DNA from: Candidatus Bathyarchaeota archaeon
Lineage (GTDB): Archaea > Thermoproteota > Bathyarchaeia > 40CM-2-53-6 > RBG-13-38-9
Direction of reading: 5' to 3'
Assembly (NCBI GenBank): GCA_018396565.1
Contig: JAGTQO010000011.1
Coordinates: 1 to 18,841 of the forward strand
DNA length: 18,841 nucleotides
In this document: one piece after another, positions 1-6,607 of the stretch
Position numbering within the stretch: position 1 is the stretch's first letter
Layout: the number at the start of each line of letters is the position of its first letter
Made by a program: the position numbers and the translations under genes
The notes under the pieces: model-generated
Told to the model about the DNA's origin: nothing
Seen by the model: only the letters and a program-made list of their open reading frames with translations
Databases searched by the model: none

Positions 1-1430
1 AGCTGTATGAGCATGTCTGCGAATCCCATAACACCCAAACCTATCTTCCTATTCCCTTTAGTCATCTCCTCAATCTCTTTCAGAGGGTACTGGTTCACGT
101 CGATGACGTTGTCTAAGAAGTGGACTGCCAACTTTACTGTTTTCGACAGTTTATCATAATCTATCCGACCGTCAACTACCATCTTTGATAGGTTTATTGA
201 GCCTAGGTTGCATGACTCGTATGGTAGGAGGGGTTGTTCACCGCATGGGTTTGTGCTCTCTATCTCACCCAGTCTAGGTGTTGGATTATCTCTGTTCAGC
301 CTGTCGAGAAACACTATTCCAGGTTCACCGTTCTTCCATGCTTGGCGAACTATGAGTTTGAATACGTCCCTGGCTGGGAGGCTTCTGACGCTCTCCTTCG
401 TCCTCGGATTTATAAGATTGTACTCGGTCCCCTTCATGACCGCCCTCATAAACTCTTCAGTCAAGCCTACTGAGATGTTGAAGTTATTCAGATGGTTGTT
501 CTCGTCTTTCGCCTTTATGAATTCTAGGATGTCTGGGTGGTCGACTCTGAGTATTGCCATGTTTGCTCCTCGACGCTTCCCACCTTGCTTGATCACTTCT
601 GTCGCCGCATCGAATACGCGCATAAACGATACTGGCCCTGACGCGATGCCTCCTGTAGATTTGACGACGTCGTTTTTAGGCCTCAATCTTGAGAAGGAGA
701 ATCCTGTGCCCCCGCCTGACTTATGTATTAGGGCTGTCTGCTTCACCGCATCGAATATGCTCTCCATCGAGTCCTCCACCGGCAAGACGAAGCATGCTGA
801 GAGTTGACCTAGGGGGGTTCCGGCATTCATGAGGGTTGGTGAGTTTGGCAGAAACTCCAGATTAGCCATGATCCTGTAGAAGTCTTCCCTGGTCTTTTTC
901 ACGTCAACTTCAGGATCATATATTAGGTCTGCTTGAGCGACTGCCTCAGCCACTCTTCTGAATAGGCCTGCCGGCGTCTCTATTATATGGCCCTTCTCGT
1001 CCCTTCTCAAGTATCTCCTCTCCAATACGCTTATCGCGTTCGGTGTCAGCCTCTTATCCAACTCAGCATCTAGAAGCATTGTCCTCGACTCCCTCACATC
1101 CCTCCTCCTCTGCCTGTATAGAATGTAGGCCTTCGCAGTCTTCGCGTGGCCGTTCTCAATCAGAACTTTCTCAACTAGATCCTGAACCTCCTCGACTGTA
1201 GGAGTTCCGTCTCTTCCAAACCTGCAGCTGAGAATCTCCACAACCTTATCAGAAAGCTGCTTAGCAAGATCTCTGTCTCGGCCGCCTACAGACTCAGCCG
1301 CCTTGAATATTGCAGCAGTTATTTTTTCTTGGTCGAAGTCTACTATGCGACCGTCACGTTTCCTGATCTTTGTTGGAACCCCCTCTCTAGCCGGCTCCCC
1401 GCATCCATTCTTGTTTGAATCTATCGGCAT
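1..1430 (-). CDS. nrdJ: Adenosylcobalamin-dependent (class II) ribonucleotide reductase, N-terminal 476 codons, partial
   Basis: Reduces ribonucleotides to deoxyribonucleotides using a B12-derived thiyl radical, supplying dNTPs for replication. The frame is open from ATG 1430 to the window edge, so the C-terminus lies outside. Residues about 20-105 are an ATP-cone (TKIRKRDGRIVDFD start), the allosteric activity domain. The barrel then carries the family landmarks: first redox cysteine C213 in SACFVLP, a KSGGGTGFSFSRLRP substrate/phosphate segment near 237-251, and NPCGE with N394, radical cysteine C396 and E398, followed by the second redox cysteine C407 in SCNLGSINL. The arrangement NPCGEQPLLPYESCNLGSINL is typical of class II rather than class Ia enzymes. 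ATG 1430 is the only ATG, GTG or TTG start after an in-frame TGA, and GGAAGG lies just upstream. A 22-bp palindrome sits at 1497-1518 in the promoter region. No inteins are seen in the visible part. Confidence 0.93.
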   Translation of the reverse strand, partial: MPIDSNKNGCGEPAREGVPTKIRKRDGRIVDFDQEKITAAIFKAAESVGGRDRDLAKQLSDKVVEILSCRFGRDGTPTVEEVQDLVEKVLIENGHAKTAKAYILYRQRRRDVRESRTMLLDAELDKRLTPNAISVLERRYLRRDEKGHIIETPAGLFRRVAEAVAQADLIYDPEVDVKKTREDFYRIMANLEFLPNSPTLMNAGTPLGQLSACFVLPVEDSMESIFDAVKQTALIHKSGGGTGFSFSRLRPKNDVVKSTGGIASGPVSFMRVFDAATEVIKQGGKRRGANMAILRVDHPDILEFIKAKDENNHLNNFNISVGLTEEFMRAVMKGTEYNLINPRTKESVRSLPARDVFKLIVRQAWKNGEPGIVFLDRLNRDNPTPRLGEIESTNPCGEQPLLPYESCNLGSINLSKMVVDGRIDYDKLSKTVKLAVHFLDNVIDVNQYPLKEIEEMTKGNRKIGLGVMGFADMLIQ

Positions 1431-1496
1431 GTTCAGAGTCCTTCCTACTTCTCAGTTAAAGGAATTCTAAAGGTCCACTGCAGATGTAGATTAAGA

Positions 1497-1518
1497 GTTT
1501 ATACATAATTGTATAAAC
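1497..1518. promoter_or_regulatory. Palindrome in the nrdJ promoter region (operator candidate)
   Basis: GTTTATACA-TAAT-TGTATAAAC: perfect 9-bp arms with a 4-nt spacer. Its centre is about 78 nt upstream of the nrdJ ATG. The arms contain TTTATACA, which is itself TATA-like, so a protein bound here would compete with TBP. The same element lies 125 nt upstream of the divergent gene at 1643. The core ATACA-N4-TGTAT recurs in the palindrome at 18306-18325. The palindrome is seen directly; operator function is inferred. Confidence 0.6.
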
Positions 1519-1642
1519 AATCGTATATGGTTAGATTATTGATTTCCAATATCAGAGGCAAAGAAAGGGTGCGCTCCTTTTTCGGAAACCTTTACTGTCA
1601 GTTCATCCAAAACCTTAATTATGGCCATTCAGGTGCATCGGC

Positions 1643-2026
1643 TTGAGAGTTGAGGTTGTCTGCAACCTTGAAGATGTTAGAAGGTTTCTGATCCTCAGCA
1701 CATGCAGCTCATTTATTCCTGATGAGTTTCTCCGTGACAGTAAAGTCTTTCCTGAGAGGCCTAGGGAGAAGGGGACGATGTATGTTGAGGCTGAAGACAA
1801 GGAGACCTTAGGCAGCATCAGAGATATCCAGTTCACAAGGGTTTCTAATGTTCTAGGAGTCATATATAATTCTAAGAGTGGTCTGACCAAACTGAAGTGG
1901 CGTCACATAAAGGACTCCTTGGGTAAGCTCAGCGGTGAGGCCAGTGGCAACTCCCTGGTCAACCTTTTCCAAGCAGGTATCCTAGACGAATCTTACGTAA
2001 AGAAGTCTAGGAGAAATTTTTACTGA
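1643..2026 (+). CDS. Hypothetical protein, 127 aa
   Basis: I do not recognise this family. It is a small soluble mixed alpha/beta protein with no signal peptide or membrane segment. The N-terminal MRVEVVCNLEDVRRF could be a beta strand followed by a helix, and a basic tail ends KKSRRNFY. The start must be TTG 1643: the frame has a TAA at 1616 and no ATG or GTG between, and AGGTG (1631-1635) sits 7 nt upstream as a Shine-Dalgarno. It is divergent from nrdJ across a 212-nt spacer and convergent with the LUD gene, with only 3 nt between the two stop codons. An opposite-strand open frame at 1615-1890 looks like a shadow. Supported as a gene by start context, tight packing and ordinary amino acid composition. 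Confidence 0.6.
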   Translation: MRVEVVCNLEDVRRFLILSTCSSFIPDEFLRDSKVFPERPREKGTMYVEAEDKETLGSIRDIQFTRVSNVLGVIYNSKSGLTKLKWRHIKDSLGKLSGEASGNSLVNLFQAGILDESYVKKSRRNFY

Positions 2027-2029
2027 GAT

Positions 2030-2680
2030 TTAGAATCCTAGCGGTTCACCTACAAGAATCACTGAGATATCTGTCTTCGTAGGTCTCTTCTCCATTATTG
2101 TAATGACGTGGCAGTGTCTATTCGGTGGTTCACATCTCTCCAGGTCGCACACTGCTTCGGTGCATGGTGTCGTTCCACCCATCCTCCTCACATTCATTGG
2201 AGTAGCAACTTCTCTGATCCTCCTGATTCCCTCATCAACATCTCTGACGATCTTGTTGACACCTGCTATAATGAGTACTTTTGGCGGCCCAAAGATCATT
2301 GCTGCAACCCTGTTTCCGGTCCCATCTATGTTAATTAGTTTTCCATCTTCAGTTATGGCGTTGCTGCTGCTCACGAAAACATCGCATGTAAGATGTTTCC
2401 TTCTGATCTCAAGATCCTCCTCAGGCGTCAACTTCCTCCAAGTCTCAAAGACTTCGTTACCTCTTATACGAAGCTCATCTATAAGGCCGACCTCCCGAAC
2501 AGTGACTGAACCGCCTACACCTACTTTGGCTCCCTCAGGAATCATCTTCAAGGCCTCTTTGAGAGCCTCTTCCCTCGTCTGAACATAGACTGCTTTGAAT
2601 CCATTTCTCTCTAAGGATTCGCATGTTCTCTTGATTCTATGTTCAATGAACCACCTGACTTCTTCCCTCATCTCTACCAC
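2030..2680 (-). CDS. LUD domain protein (LutC/YkgG-like, DUF162)
   Basis: The fold belongs to the lactate-utilisation LUD family, of which LutC is the known member. The substrate of stand-alone archaeal members is not established. Family features are GVGGSVTVREVGL near 54-66, SSNAITEDGKLINIDGTGNR near 104-123, and GPPKVLIIAGVNKIV at 131-145. The C-terminus has four cysteines (C173, C178, C183, C190) in TPCTEAVCDLERCEPPNRHC. This matches the cysteine cluster common at the end of this family, and it could bind a metal or Fe-S cluster (inference). Length (216 aa) is usual. Start could be GTG 2680 or ATG 2671, and neither has a clear Shine-Dalgarno. There is no lutA/lutB neighbour, so an operon role in lactate oxidation is not supported here. 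Confidence 0.85.
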   Translation of the reverse strand: MVEMREEVRWFIEHRIKRTCESLERNGFKAVYVQTREEALKEALKMIPEGAKVGVGGSVTVREVGLIDELRIRGNEVFETWRKLTPEEDLEIRRKHLTCDVFVSSSNAITEDGKLINIDGTGNRVAAMIFGPPKVLIIAGVNKIVRDVDEGIRRIREVATPMNVRRMGGTTPCTEAVCDLERCEPPNRHCHVITIMEKRPTKTDISVILVGEPLGF

Positions 2681-2758
2681 GATTAATTTTGATGTCGCTT
2701 ATCCATTTATGAATAACCCTCTATCTTCATGAATCTTTGTTGAGGAGGGGGCTTTAAA

Positions 2759-3145
2759 CTATATTAGACTGTAGGCTAAGGCGTGTTTGATGACTGATGT
2801 CTGGGTCACTAGACCAATCAGCTTCCCTTCATCATCGACTATAGGGATCCTCTGTATGCCTGTCTTCACCATTATCTCAACTATCTCCCTCAAGGTTGTC
2901 TTCTGATTTCCTTTAAAGAGTTTGGTTGTCATAAGATCTTCAACAGCCAAATGTGAAACATCAGATCCAGCCAAGTCTATGTCTCGTTGGGTGATCATCC
3001 CTAAAAGGAAGCCTTTATCGTCGACTACAGGTAGGCCTCCTACGCCGTGTCGCATCATCTTCAGCCTGGCCAGGGCAACTTTACTGCCTACCTTTATCGT
3101 GTAGACATCCTTTATCATTATGTCTTTTGCGAGTAGGTCTCTCAT
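2759..3145 (-). CDS. Tandem CBS domain protein
   Basis: A stand-alone Bateman module of two CBS domains, about residues 5-60 and 68-125 of 128. The first has DIMIKDVYTI...GVGGLPVVDDKGFLLGMITQRDI. The second has DLMTTKLF...GIQRIPIVDDEGKLIGLVTQTSV. Such modules usually bind adenosyl ligands (AMP, ATP, SAM) and regulate a partner, which cannot be named from this window. I place the start at ATG 3145 because GGTGG lies about 8 nt upstream. TTG 3160 and GTG 3157 are in-frame alternatives adding five or four residues. The gene is preceded by a 34-bp perfect-arm palindrome at 3208-3241. It is followed on the same strand, after 78 nt, by the LUD gene, so co-transcription is possible. Confidence 0.85.
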   Translation of the reverse strand: MRDLLAKDIMIKDVYTIKVGSKVALARLKMMRHGVGGLPVVDDKGFLLGMITQRDIDLAGSDVSHLAVEDLMTTKLFKGNQKTTLREIVEIMVKTGIQRIPIVDDEGKLIGLVTQTSVIKHALAYSLI

Positions 3146-3207
3146 TCTCCAGCCCACCAATAGGTGTATAGCTTGTCGAGCCTAAAAAGATGGTTGAAAC
3201 TCGATAC

Positions 3208-3241
3208 ATTAAGCATTTACATATACTTGTAAATGCTTAAT
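3208..3241. promoter_or_regulatory. 34-bp palindrome upstream of the CBS gene (operator candidate)
   Basis: ATTAAGCATTTACA (3208-3221) is followed by a 6-nt spacer and its exact reverse complement TGTAAATGCTTAAT (3228-3241), giving 14 perfect base pairs. It lies 63 nt upstream of ATG 3145, where the promoter of the CBS gene is expected. The size and symmetry suit a dimeric repressor site. As RNA it could also form a hairpin, but no T-tract or gene end fits a terminator. The inner ACA...TGT core resembles the palindromes at 1497 and 18306. Confidence 0.6.
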
Positions 3242-3294
3242 TAATATTTTGCTAAATATAACAGAAATATTGAAGTATTCTAGTGGCGTATGCA

Positions 3295-3343
3295 AGCCGA
3301 GTCTACGATGACTTGGCTCGTCTGGCTGAACATCGCTCCGAGC
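3295..3343. other. GC-rich structured stretch upstream of Sec61-beta
   Basis: Within an otherwise AT-rich intergenic region, 3295-3303 pairs with 3310-3318 (9 bp including one G-T pair, loop TACGAT). GCTCG (3316-3320) can alternatively pair with CGAGC (3339-3343). It could be a small RNA or simply a compositional island. I found no convincing C/D or H/ACA boxes and no protein-coding frame. It lies upstream of the likely TATA element (3361-3368) of the Sec61-beta gene, so it is probably not in that gene's leader. Confidence 0.25.
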
Positions 3344-3404
3344 ACAGAACATGATCTAGGTTTAAAAGGGAAAGAGAAGATACAGATTTGAGAGGTTGAG
3401 CTCC

Positions 3405-3581
3405 TTGAGTGGCAGGGTTAAGAAGAGGCGGCGTGAAGCACCCATGCCTGCTGCAAGCGCAGGGCTTCTACGCTTCTTTGAAGAGGAGACCGCTGGCCTA
3501 AAGCTAAGACCTGAATTTATCATAATAATGGCCGCATGTCTTATTGCCGCAAGCCTAATCGCATACTTCACTATCAAATGA
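3405..3581 (+). CDS. secG: Preprotein translocase subunit Sec61-beta (archaeal SecG)
   Basis: Small accessory subunit of the SecYE-beta protein-conducting channel in the cell membrane. The 58-aa product has the hallmark layout: a basic cytosolic N-terminus (VKKRRREAPMPA), a GLLRFFEEETAGLKLRPE linker, then one C-terminal transmembrane helix (FIIIMAACLIAASLIAYFTI). This is the expected tail-anchored topology and length. I choose TTG 3405 because GAGGT (3392-3396) lies 8 nt upstream. An in-frame TTG at 3396 would add three residues but overlaps that Shine-Dalgarno. A TATA-like TTTAAAAG at 3361-3368 would give a short leader. The gene converges with the nuclease gene, leaving 2 nt between them. 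Confidence 0.93.
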   Translation: MSGRVKKRRREAPMPAASAGLLRFFEEETAGLKLRPEFIIIMAACLIAASLIAYFTIK

Positions 3582-3583
3582 AT

Positions 3584-4576
3584 CTAGTGAAAGTCGTAGA
3601 GAGTCCTCTGAGACAGAGCTGGTAAAGGTCTACTTCTTAATCCAAGCTTTCTCTCAATGAAATCCGTGAAGGTCGCAGTGTAGCCTGTGAAGGTGTAAAC
3701 AACCTTCGCCCCACAACCTTTAACGAACTTTACGAGCTGGTTGAAGTCAGCGTGGCTGCTGAGGGGGAAAGCCGCCGTTCTCCTCGAACCCATCTTCAAC
3801 GCCCAACCGGTCGCCAAGGCCCTCACATATCTTCCTCTAGAGGGCAGGTTCGGCTGGGCTGTCAAATATACGAATTCCCCATCCATCTCCCCGAGATCTG
3901 ACTCCTCATAGTTTAGTCTCAAGCCACTCTCCGAATATGCCCTGTTAACCTTCGCAACCTTACTGTCAGTGGCTACGGTAAGATTAGTGTATAAGTTGAA
4001 GAGCCTCACAAGCTCTTGGGCTTTCCCAGCGGCATAAACATCGAAGACCGGCGTTAAGCCTTTCTTCACCTGATTTATGGTCCAGTTCACAACGTCAGCG
4101 TAAGTCTCCTCCCTACTTGGGAAGATAAACGTTGGATCCCCATAAGTAGCCTCCATGACGAGAATGTCACATTCAATATTCTCCGCATTCCGAGTCGTTA
4201 AGGTATCTATACAATTGATGTCTCCAGTGTAGAGAATTGTGAGGTTGGGCGTAGATATTAGGAATTGCGCTGACCCTAACATGTGGCCTGCATTTATAGG
4301 GGTGACTTCAACCTCCCCAATCCTCACGGGCTCTTTAAATCTCACCTCATGAAAGTTTAATGCGGTTCTGCCGTTCAAGCCTTCAAAAATATTCCTGGTC
4401 TCTGCAGTCGAATATTTCTGAGCTCGACTCCTCAACCCAGCTACATGGTCAGCATGCGCATGGGAGACAAAGACATGAGAGCCGCCTCCGACAGCGCTGG
4501 ATGACTCTGGATCAAAGATCAGCTGGAGCCCACCGGCCCTCACTGTGAAACCCTTATACCAACCTATCTCAACCAT
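3584..4576 (-). CDS. Beta-CASP metallo-beta-lactamase-fold nuclease (RNA-processing exonuclease family)
   Basis: Predicted zinc-dependent nuclease related to the mRNA 3'-end processing/YSH1 family and to ligase-associated MBL exonucleases. Numbering from ATG 4633, the metal motifs are HAHADH (H58, H60, D62, H63), GHMLGS (H117) and TGD (D138). Beta-CASP motif A is MEATYGD (E161), and the late motif SSHAD (H294) follows. I prefer ATG 4576 (330 aa). The strongest TATA element on this strand (4645-4653) would start transcription near 4620, downstream of ATG 4633, and homologues begin close to VEIGWYKG. The longer 349-aa form from 4633, with GGGG upstream, cannot be excluded. No KH domains are present, so it is not the long archaeal CPSF protein. 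Cytoplasmic; substrate (RNA or DNA) undetermined. Confidence 0.85.
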   Translation of the reverse strand: MVEIGWYKGFTVRAGGLQLIFDPESSSAVGGGSHVFVSHAHADHVAGLRSRAQKYSTAETRNIFEGLNGRTALNFHEVRFKEPVRIGEVEVTPINAGHMLGSAQFLISTPNLTILYTGDINCIDTLTTRNAENIECDILVMEATYGDPTFIFPSREETYADVVNWTINQVKKGLTPVFDVYAAGKAQELVRLFNLYTNLTVATDSKVAKVNRAYSESGLRLNYEESDLGEMDGEFVYLTAQPNLPSRGRYVRALATGWALKMGSRRTAAFPLSSHADFNQLVKFVKGCGAKVVYTFTGYTATFTDFIERKLGLRSRPLPALSQRTLYDFH

Positions 4577-4644
4577 CGGGCGCCAAACCCCAGGTAAACC
4601 CACTACTGACAGTAAAGGTGCCCAATCAAGCATTACGTCCCCAA

Positions 4645-4653
4645 TATATAAAA
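4645..4653. promoter_or_regulatory. TATA-like element shared by alba and the beta-CASP nuclease gene
   Basis: TATATAAAA between the divergent genes is the only strong TATA-like sequence there. Read rightward it predicts a start near 4672-4678 and a roughly 45-nt alba leader. Read leftward it predicts a start near 4620, consistent with translation of the nuclease from ATG 4576. Confidence 0.5.
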
Positions 4654-4719
4654 GGGAAACTTAATCTTACTATAATCTGTAAGCTATTGGTAAGCTACGG
4701 GGTTCACGGAGTTATATTT

Positions 4720-5010
4720 ATGGCTACATCCGGAGGCAATCTGGTCAGGGTTGGAAAGAAACCATTGATAAATTACGTTGTAGCCTGCGTCACCCTATTC
4801 AACTCAGGCTTGGACGAGGTGACTGTCAGAGCCAGAGGAAGAACCATACCAAAGGCCGTAGACACCGTAGGAATGTTGAAGAGGGCCTTCCTGAAGGAGT
4901 TGATCGTCAAATCGGTAGACATAGGCTCAGAAGACATTAGACGGCACAACGGTAAGGAAAAATCCATATCGACGATTGAGATAACTCTCTCAAAGAAGCC
5001 AGGGGACTAG
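4720..5010 (+). CDS. albA: Alba, archaeal chromatin DNA/RNA-binding protein
   Basis: Abundant dimeric nucleic-acid-binding protein of archaeal chromatin. The 96-aa product begins MATSGGNLVRVGKKPLINYV, which contains the family's DNA-contacting GKKP lysines, the deacetylation-controlled pair in Sulfolobus Alba. It continues VTVRARGRTIPKAVDTV and ends STIEITLSKK, all diagnostic of the Alba fold. The start is ATG 4720, with GGAG (4708-4711) 8 nt upstream. The frame stays open 102 nt farther upstream, but that extension would cross the promoter. A class III aminotransferase homologue follows after 38 nt on the same strand. Confidence 0.95.
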   Translation: MATSGGNLVRVGKKPLINYVVACVTLFNSGLDEVTVRARGRTIPKAVDTVGMLKRAFLKELIVKSVDIGSEDIRRHNGKEKSISTIEITLSKKPGD

Positions 5011-5048
5011 TGTAACCTTATTATCTCCAAACATTCCCTAGAAGGATC

Positions 5049-6377
5049 ATGGGCTCTCCCAAAATATTGGTGACTCCACCTGGACCCAAGGCTAGGAGAC
5101 TCCTATTTTATGATGAGAAGTTTCTATCCCCCTCTCTGAGGAGGCTCTACCCGCTGGCCATAGAGTCTGGAAGAGGTTGCATAGTCAGGGATATGGATGG
5201 GAACGAATATGTAGATTTCAATTCAGGCCTCTCATGTCTAAATGTAGGCCACTCCCACCCCAGAGTAGTTGAGGCTGTCAAGGAGCAAATTGATAAGTTT
5301 TCACATTATTCGCAGAAGGCTTTCTATTATGAGGTTGCGGTTAAACTTGCTGAGGAGCTATGCAATCTTACCCCAGGATCTTTCGGGAAACGTATCTTCC
5401 TCAGCAACTCTGGAACCGAAGCTGTTGAGGCATCTATAAAGCTCGTTCGCTGGCATTACAGAAGACCCATCCTCCTATCCTACGTCAACGCTTGGCACGG
5501 TGAGACTTTAGGCTCATTGGCCCTCTCTACACATGAATCTGTACAGAGGAGGCATCTCATGCCTCTGCTTCCAAACATCGTACATATACCTTACCCATAC
5601 TGTTACAGGTGCCCATTCGACAAAACCTTCCCTGAATGTTCCTACATGTGCTTAAGATATGTTGATGAGTATGTTTTGGGGAGGGTCGTTGCACCTGAAG
5701 ACGTCGCCGCAGTGTTCTTCGAGCCGATTCAGGCTGAGGGGTGCATCGTACCTCCACCAGAATATTTTGGAAGACTTAGAAAGATATCTGATGAAAGAGG
5801 TTTCGCCATGGTTGATGATGAGTCTGAAACAGGCATCGGAAGGATAGGTAGGTGGTTTGGGATTGAAGAGTGGAATGTTACACCGGACATCATATGTGCG
5901 GCTGGAGGCTTAGCCTCAGGCCTACCTTTGGGAGCCACCATATGTAGAAGTGAAATTATGGATTGGGAGCCTGAAACTCACTCAAGCATATTTGGCGGAA
6001 ACCCGTTAAGCTGCGCTGCAGCCTTGACTGTTATTGAGGTTATCAAGGAGGAGAATCTGCTCGAGAATGCCGTAAAGCAAGGCAACCATGTTCTTCATAG
6101 GCTCAAGGAGATGATGGGAGAATATGAGTTGATAGGTGACGTGAGAGGATGCGGATTGATGGTTGGCATGGAGCTCGTTAAGAATAGGAAGACAAAGATG
6201 CCCGCTGAGGATGAGGCTGAGAAGATTATGGTTATGGCTTTTAAGCGTGGGATTGCATTGAGGAGGTCAGGGTCAACGATCATAATCTCGCCTCCATTGA
6301 CCATAAGCCGTGAGACCGTCGATTCAGGCTTAGATATTCTCGACGCTGTATTCAGAGAATTTATGAGTGGCCTATAA
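5049..6377 (+). CDS. Class III aminotransferase homologue lacking the catalytic lysine
   Basis: Full-length (442 aa) member of the PLP fold-type I class III family, closest in style to archaeal 4-aminobutyrate/acetylornithine-type enzymes. Preserved family segments are GHSHPRVVEAV (67-77), SNSGTEAVEAS with G122/T123, AWHGET (H150), a CYRCPF...C..C cysteine cluster (185-201), FEPIQAEG, and FGGNPLSCAAA (315-325). Several PLP-contact positions are altered. The Schiff-base lysine expected in AAKGLASGLPLG is glycine (G286, codon GGA 5904-5906). DEVQ reads D257-E-S-E260, and the phosphate-contact threonine before FGGNP is I314. The N1-contact aspartate D257 remains. Standard transamination is therefore unlikely; a non-PLP or binding role is possible (inference). 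Start ATG 5049 has AAGG close upstream. It may be co-transcribed with alba. Confidence 0.85.
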   Translation: MGSPKILVTPPGPKARRLLFYDEKFLSPSLRRLYPLAIESGRGCIVRDMDGNEYVDFNSGLSCLNVGHSHPRVVEAVKEQIDKFSHYSQKAFYYEVAVKLAEELCNLTPGSFGKRIFLSNSGTEAVEASIKLVRWHYRRPILLSYVNAWHGETLGSLALSTHESVQRRHLMPLLPNIVHIPYPYCYRCPFDKTFPECSYMCLRYVDEYVLGRVVAPEDVAAVFFEPIQAEGCIVPPPEYFGRLRKISDERGFAMVDDESETGIGRIGRWFGIEEWNVTPDIICAAGGLASGLPLGATICRSEIMDWEPETHSSIFGGNPLSCAAALTVIEVIKEENLLENAVKQGNHVLHRLKEMMGEYELIGDVRGCGLMVGMELVKNRKTKMPAEDEAEKIMVMAFKRGIALRRSGSTIIISPPLTISRETVDSGLDILDAVFREFMSGL

Positions 6378-6607
6378 TCGCTGTGCAGCTGGCCGGCAGG
6401 ATCCATCTGGATAATTTAGTTTCCAATCCCTATCCCCACTGTTGTCTTGGATATCTTCTTAAAGGATCATTGAGGCCGTCAATGTTCCTCCCACTATCAT
6501 TGGTAAGACATTTATTTTGAATATAGGAATTGGTTATTGGTGAGAATGTCTTGAAGAGGTATGATATAGGTATACATTTCGCAAACGATCTTGAACAGGA
6601 CAGACCT

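Noticed and set aside
208..807. 199-codon open frame on the plus strand
   Set aside because: It lies wholly antisense to the class II ribonucleotide reductase, whose motifs are unambiguous on the minus strand.
1590..1745. 11-bp inverted repeat CTTTACTGTCA / TGACAGTAAAG
   Set aside because: The arms are about 135 nt apart, one inside a coding region, with no symmetry to regulatory positions. A chance match of this length is plausible in a window this size.
2103..2582. 159-codon plus-strand frame
   Set aside because: Shadow of the LUD-domain gene; composition is unlike a real protein and there is no start context.
3295..3350. Box C/D sRNA candidate (ATGAC...CTGA)
   Set aside because: C-like and D-like tetramers occur, but boxes C, D', C' and D are not all present with proper spacing and terminal pairing.
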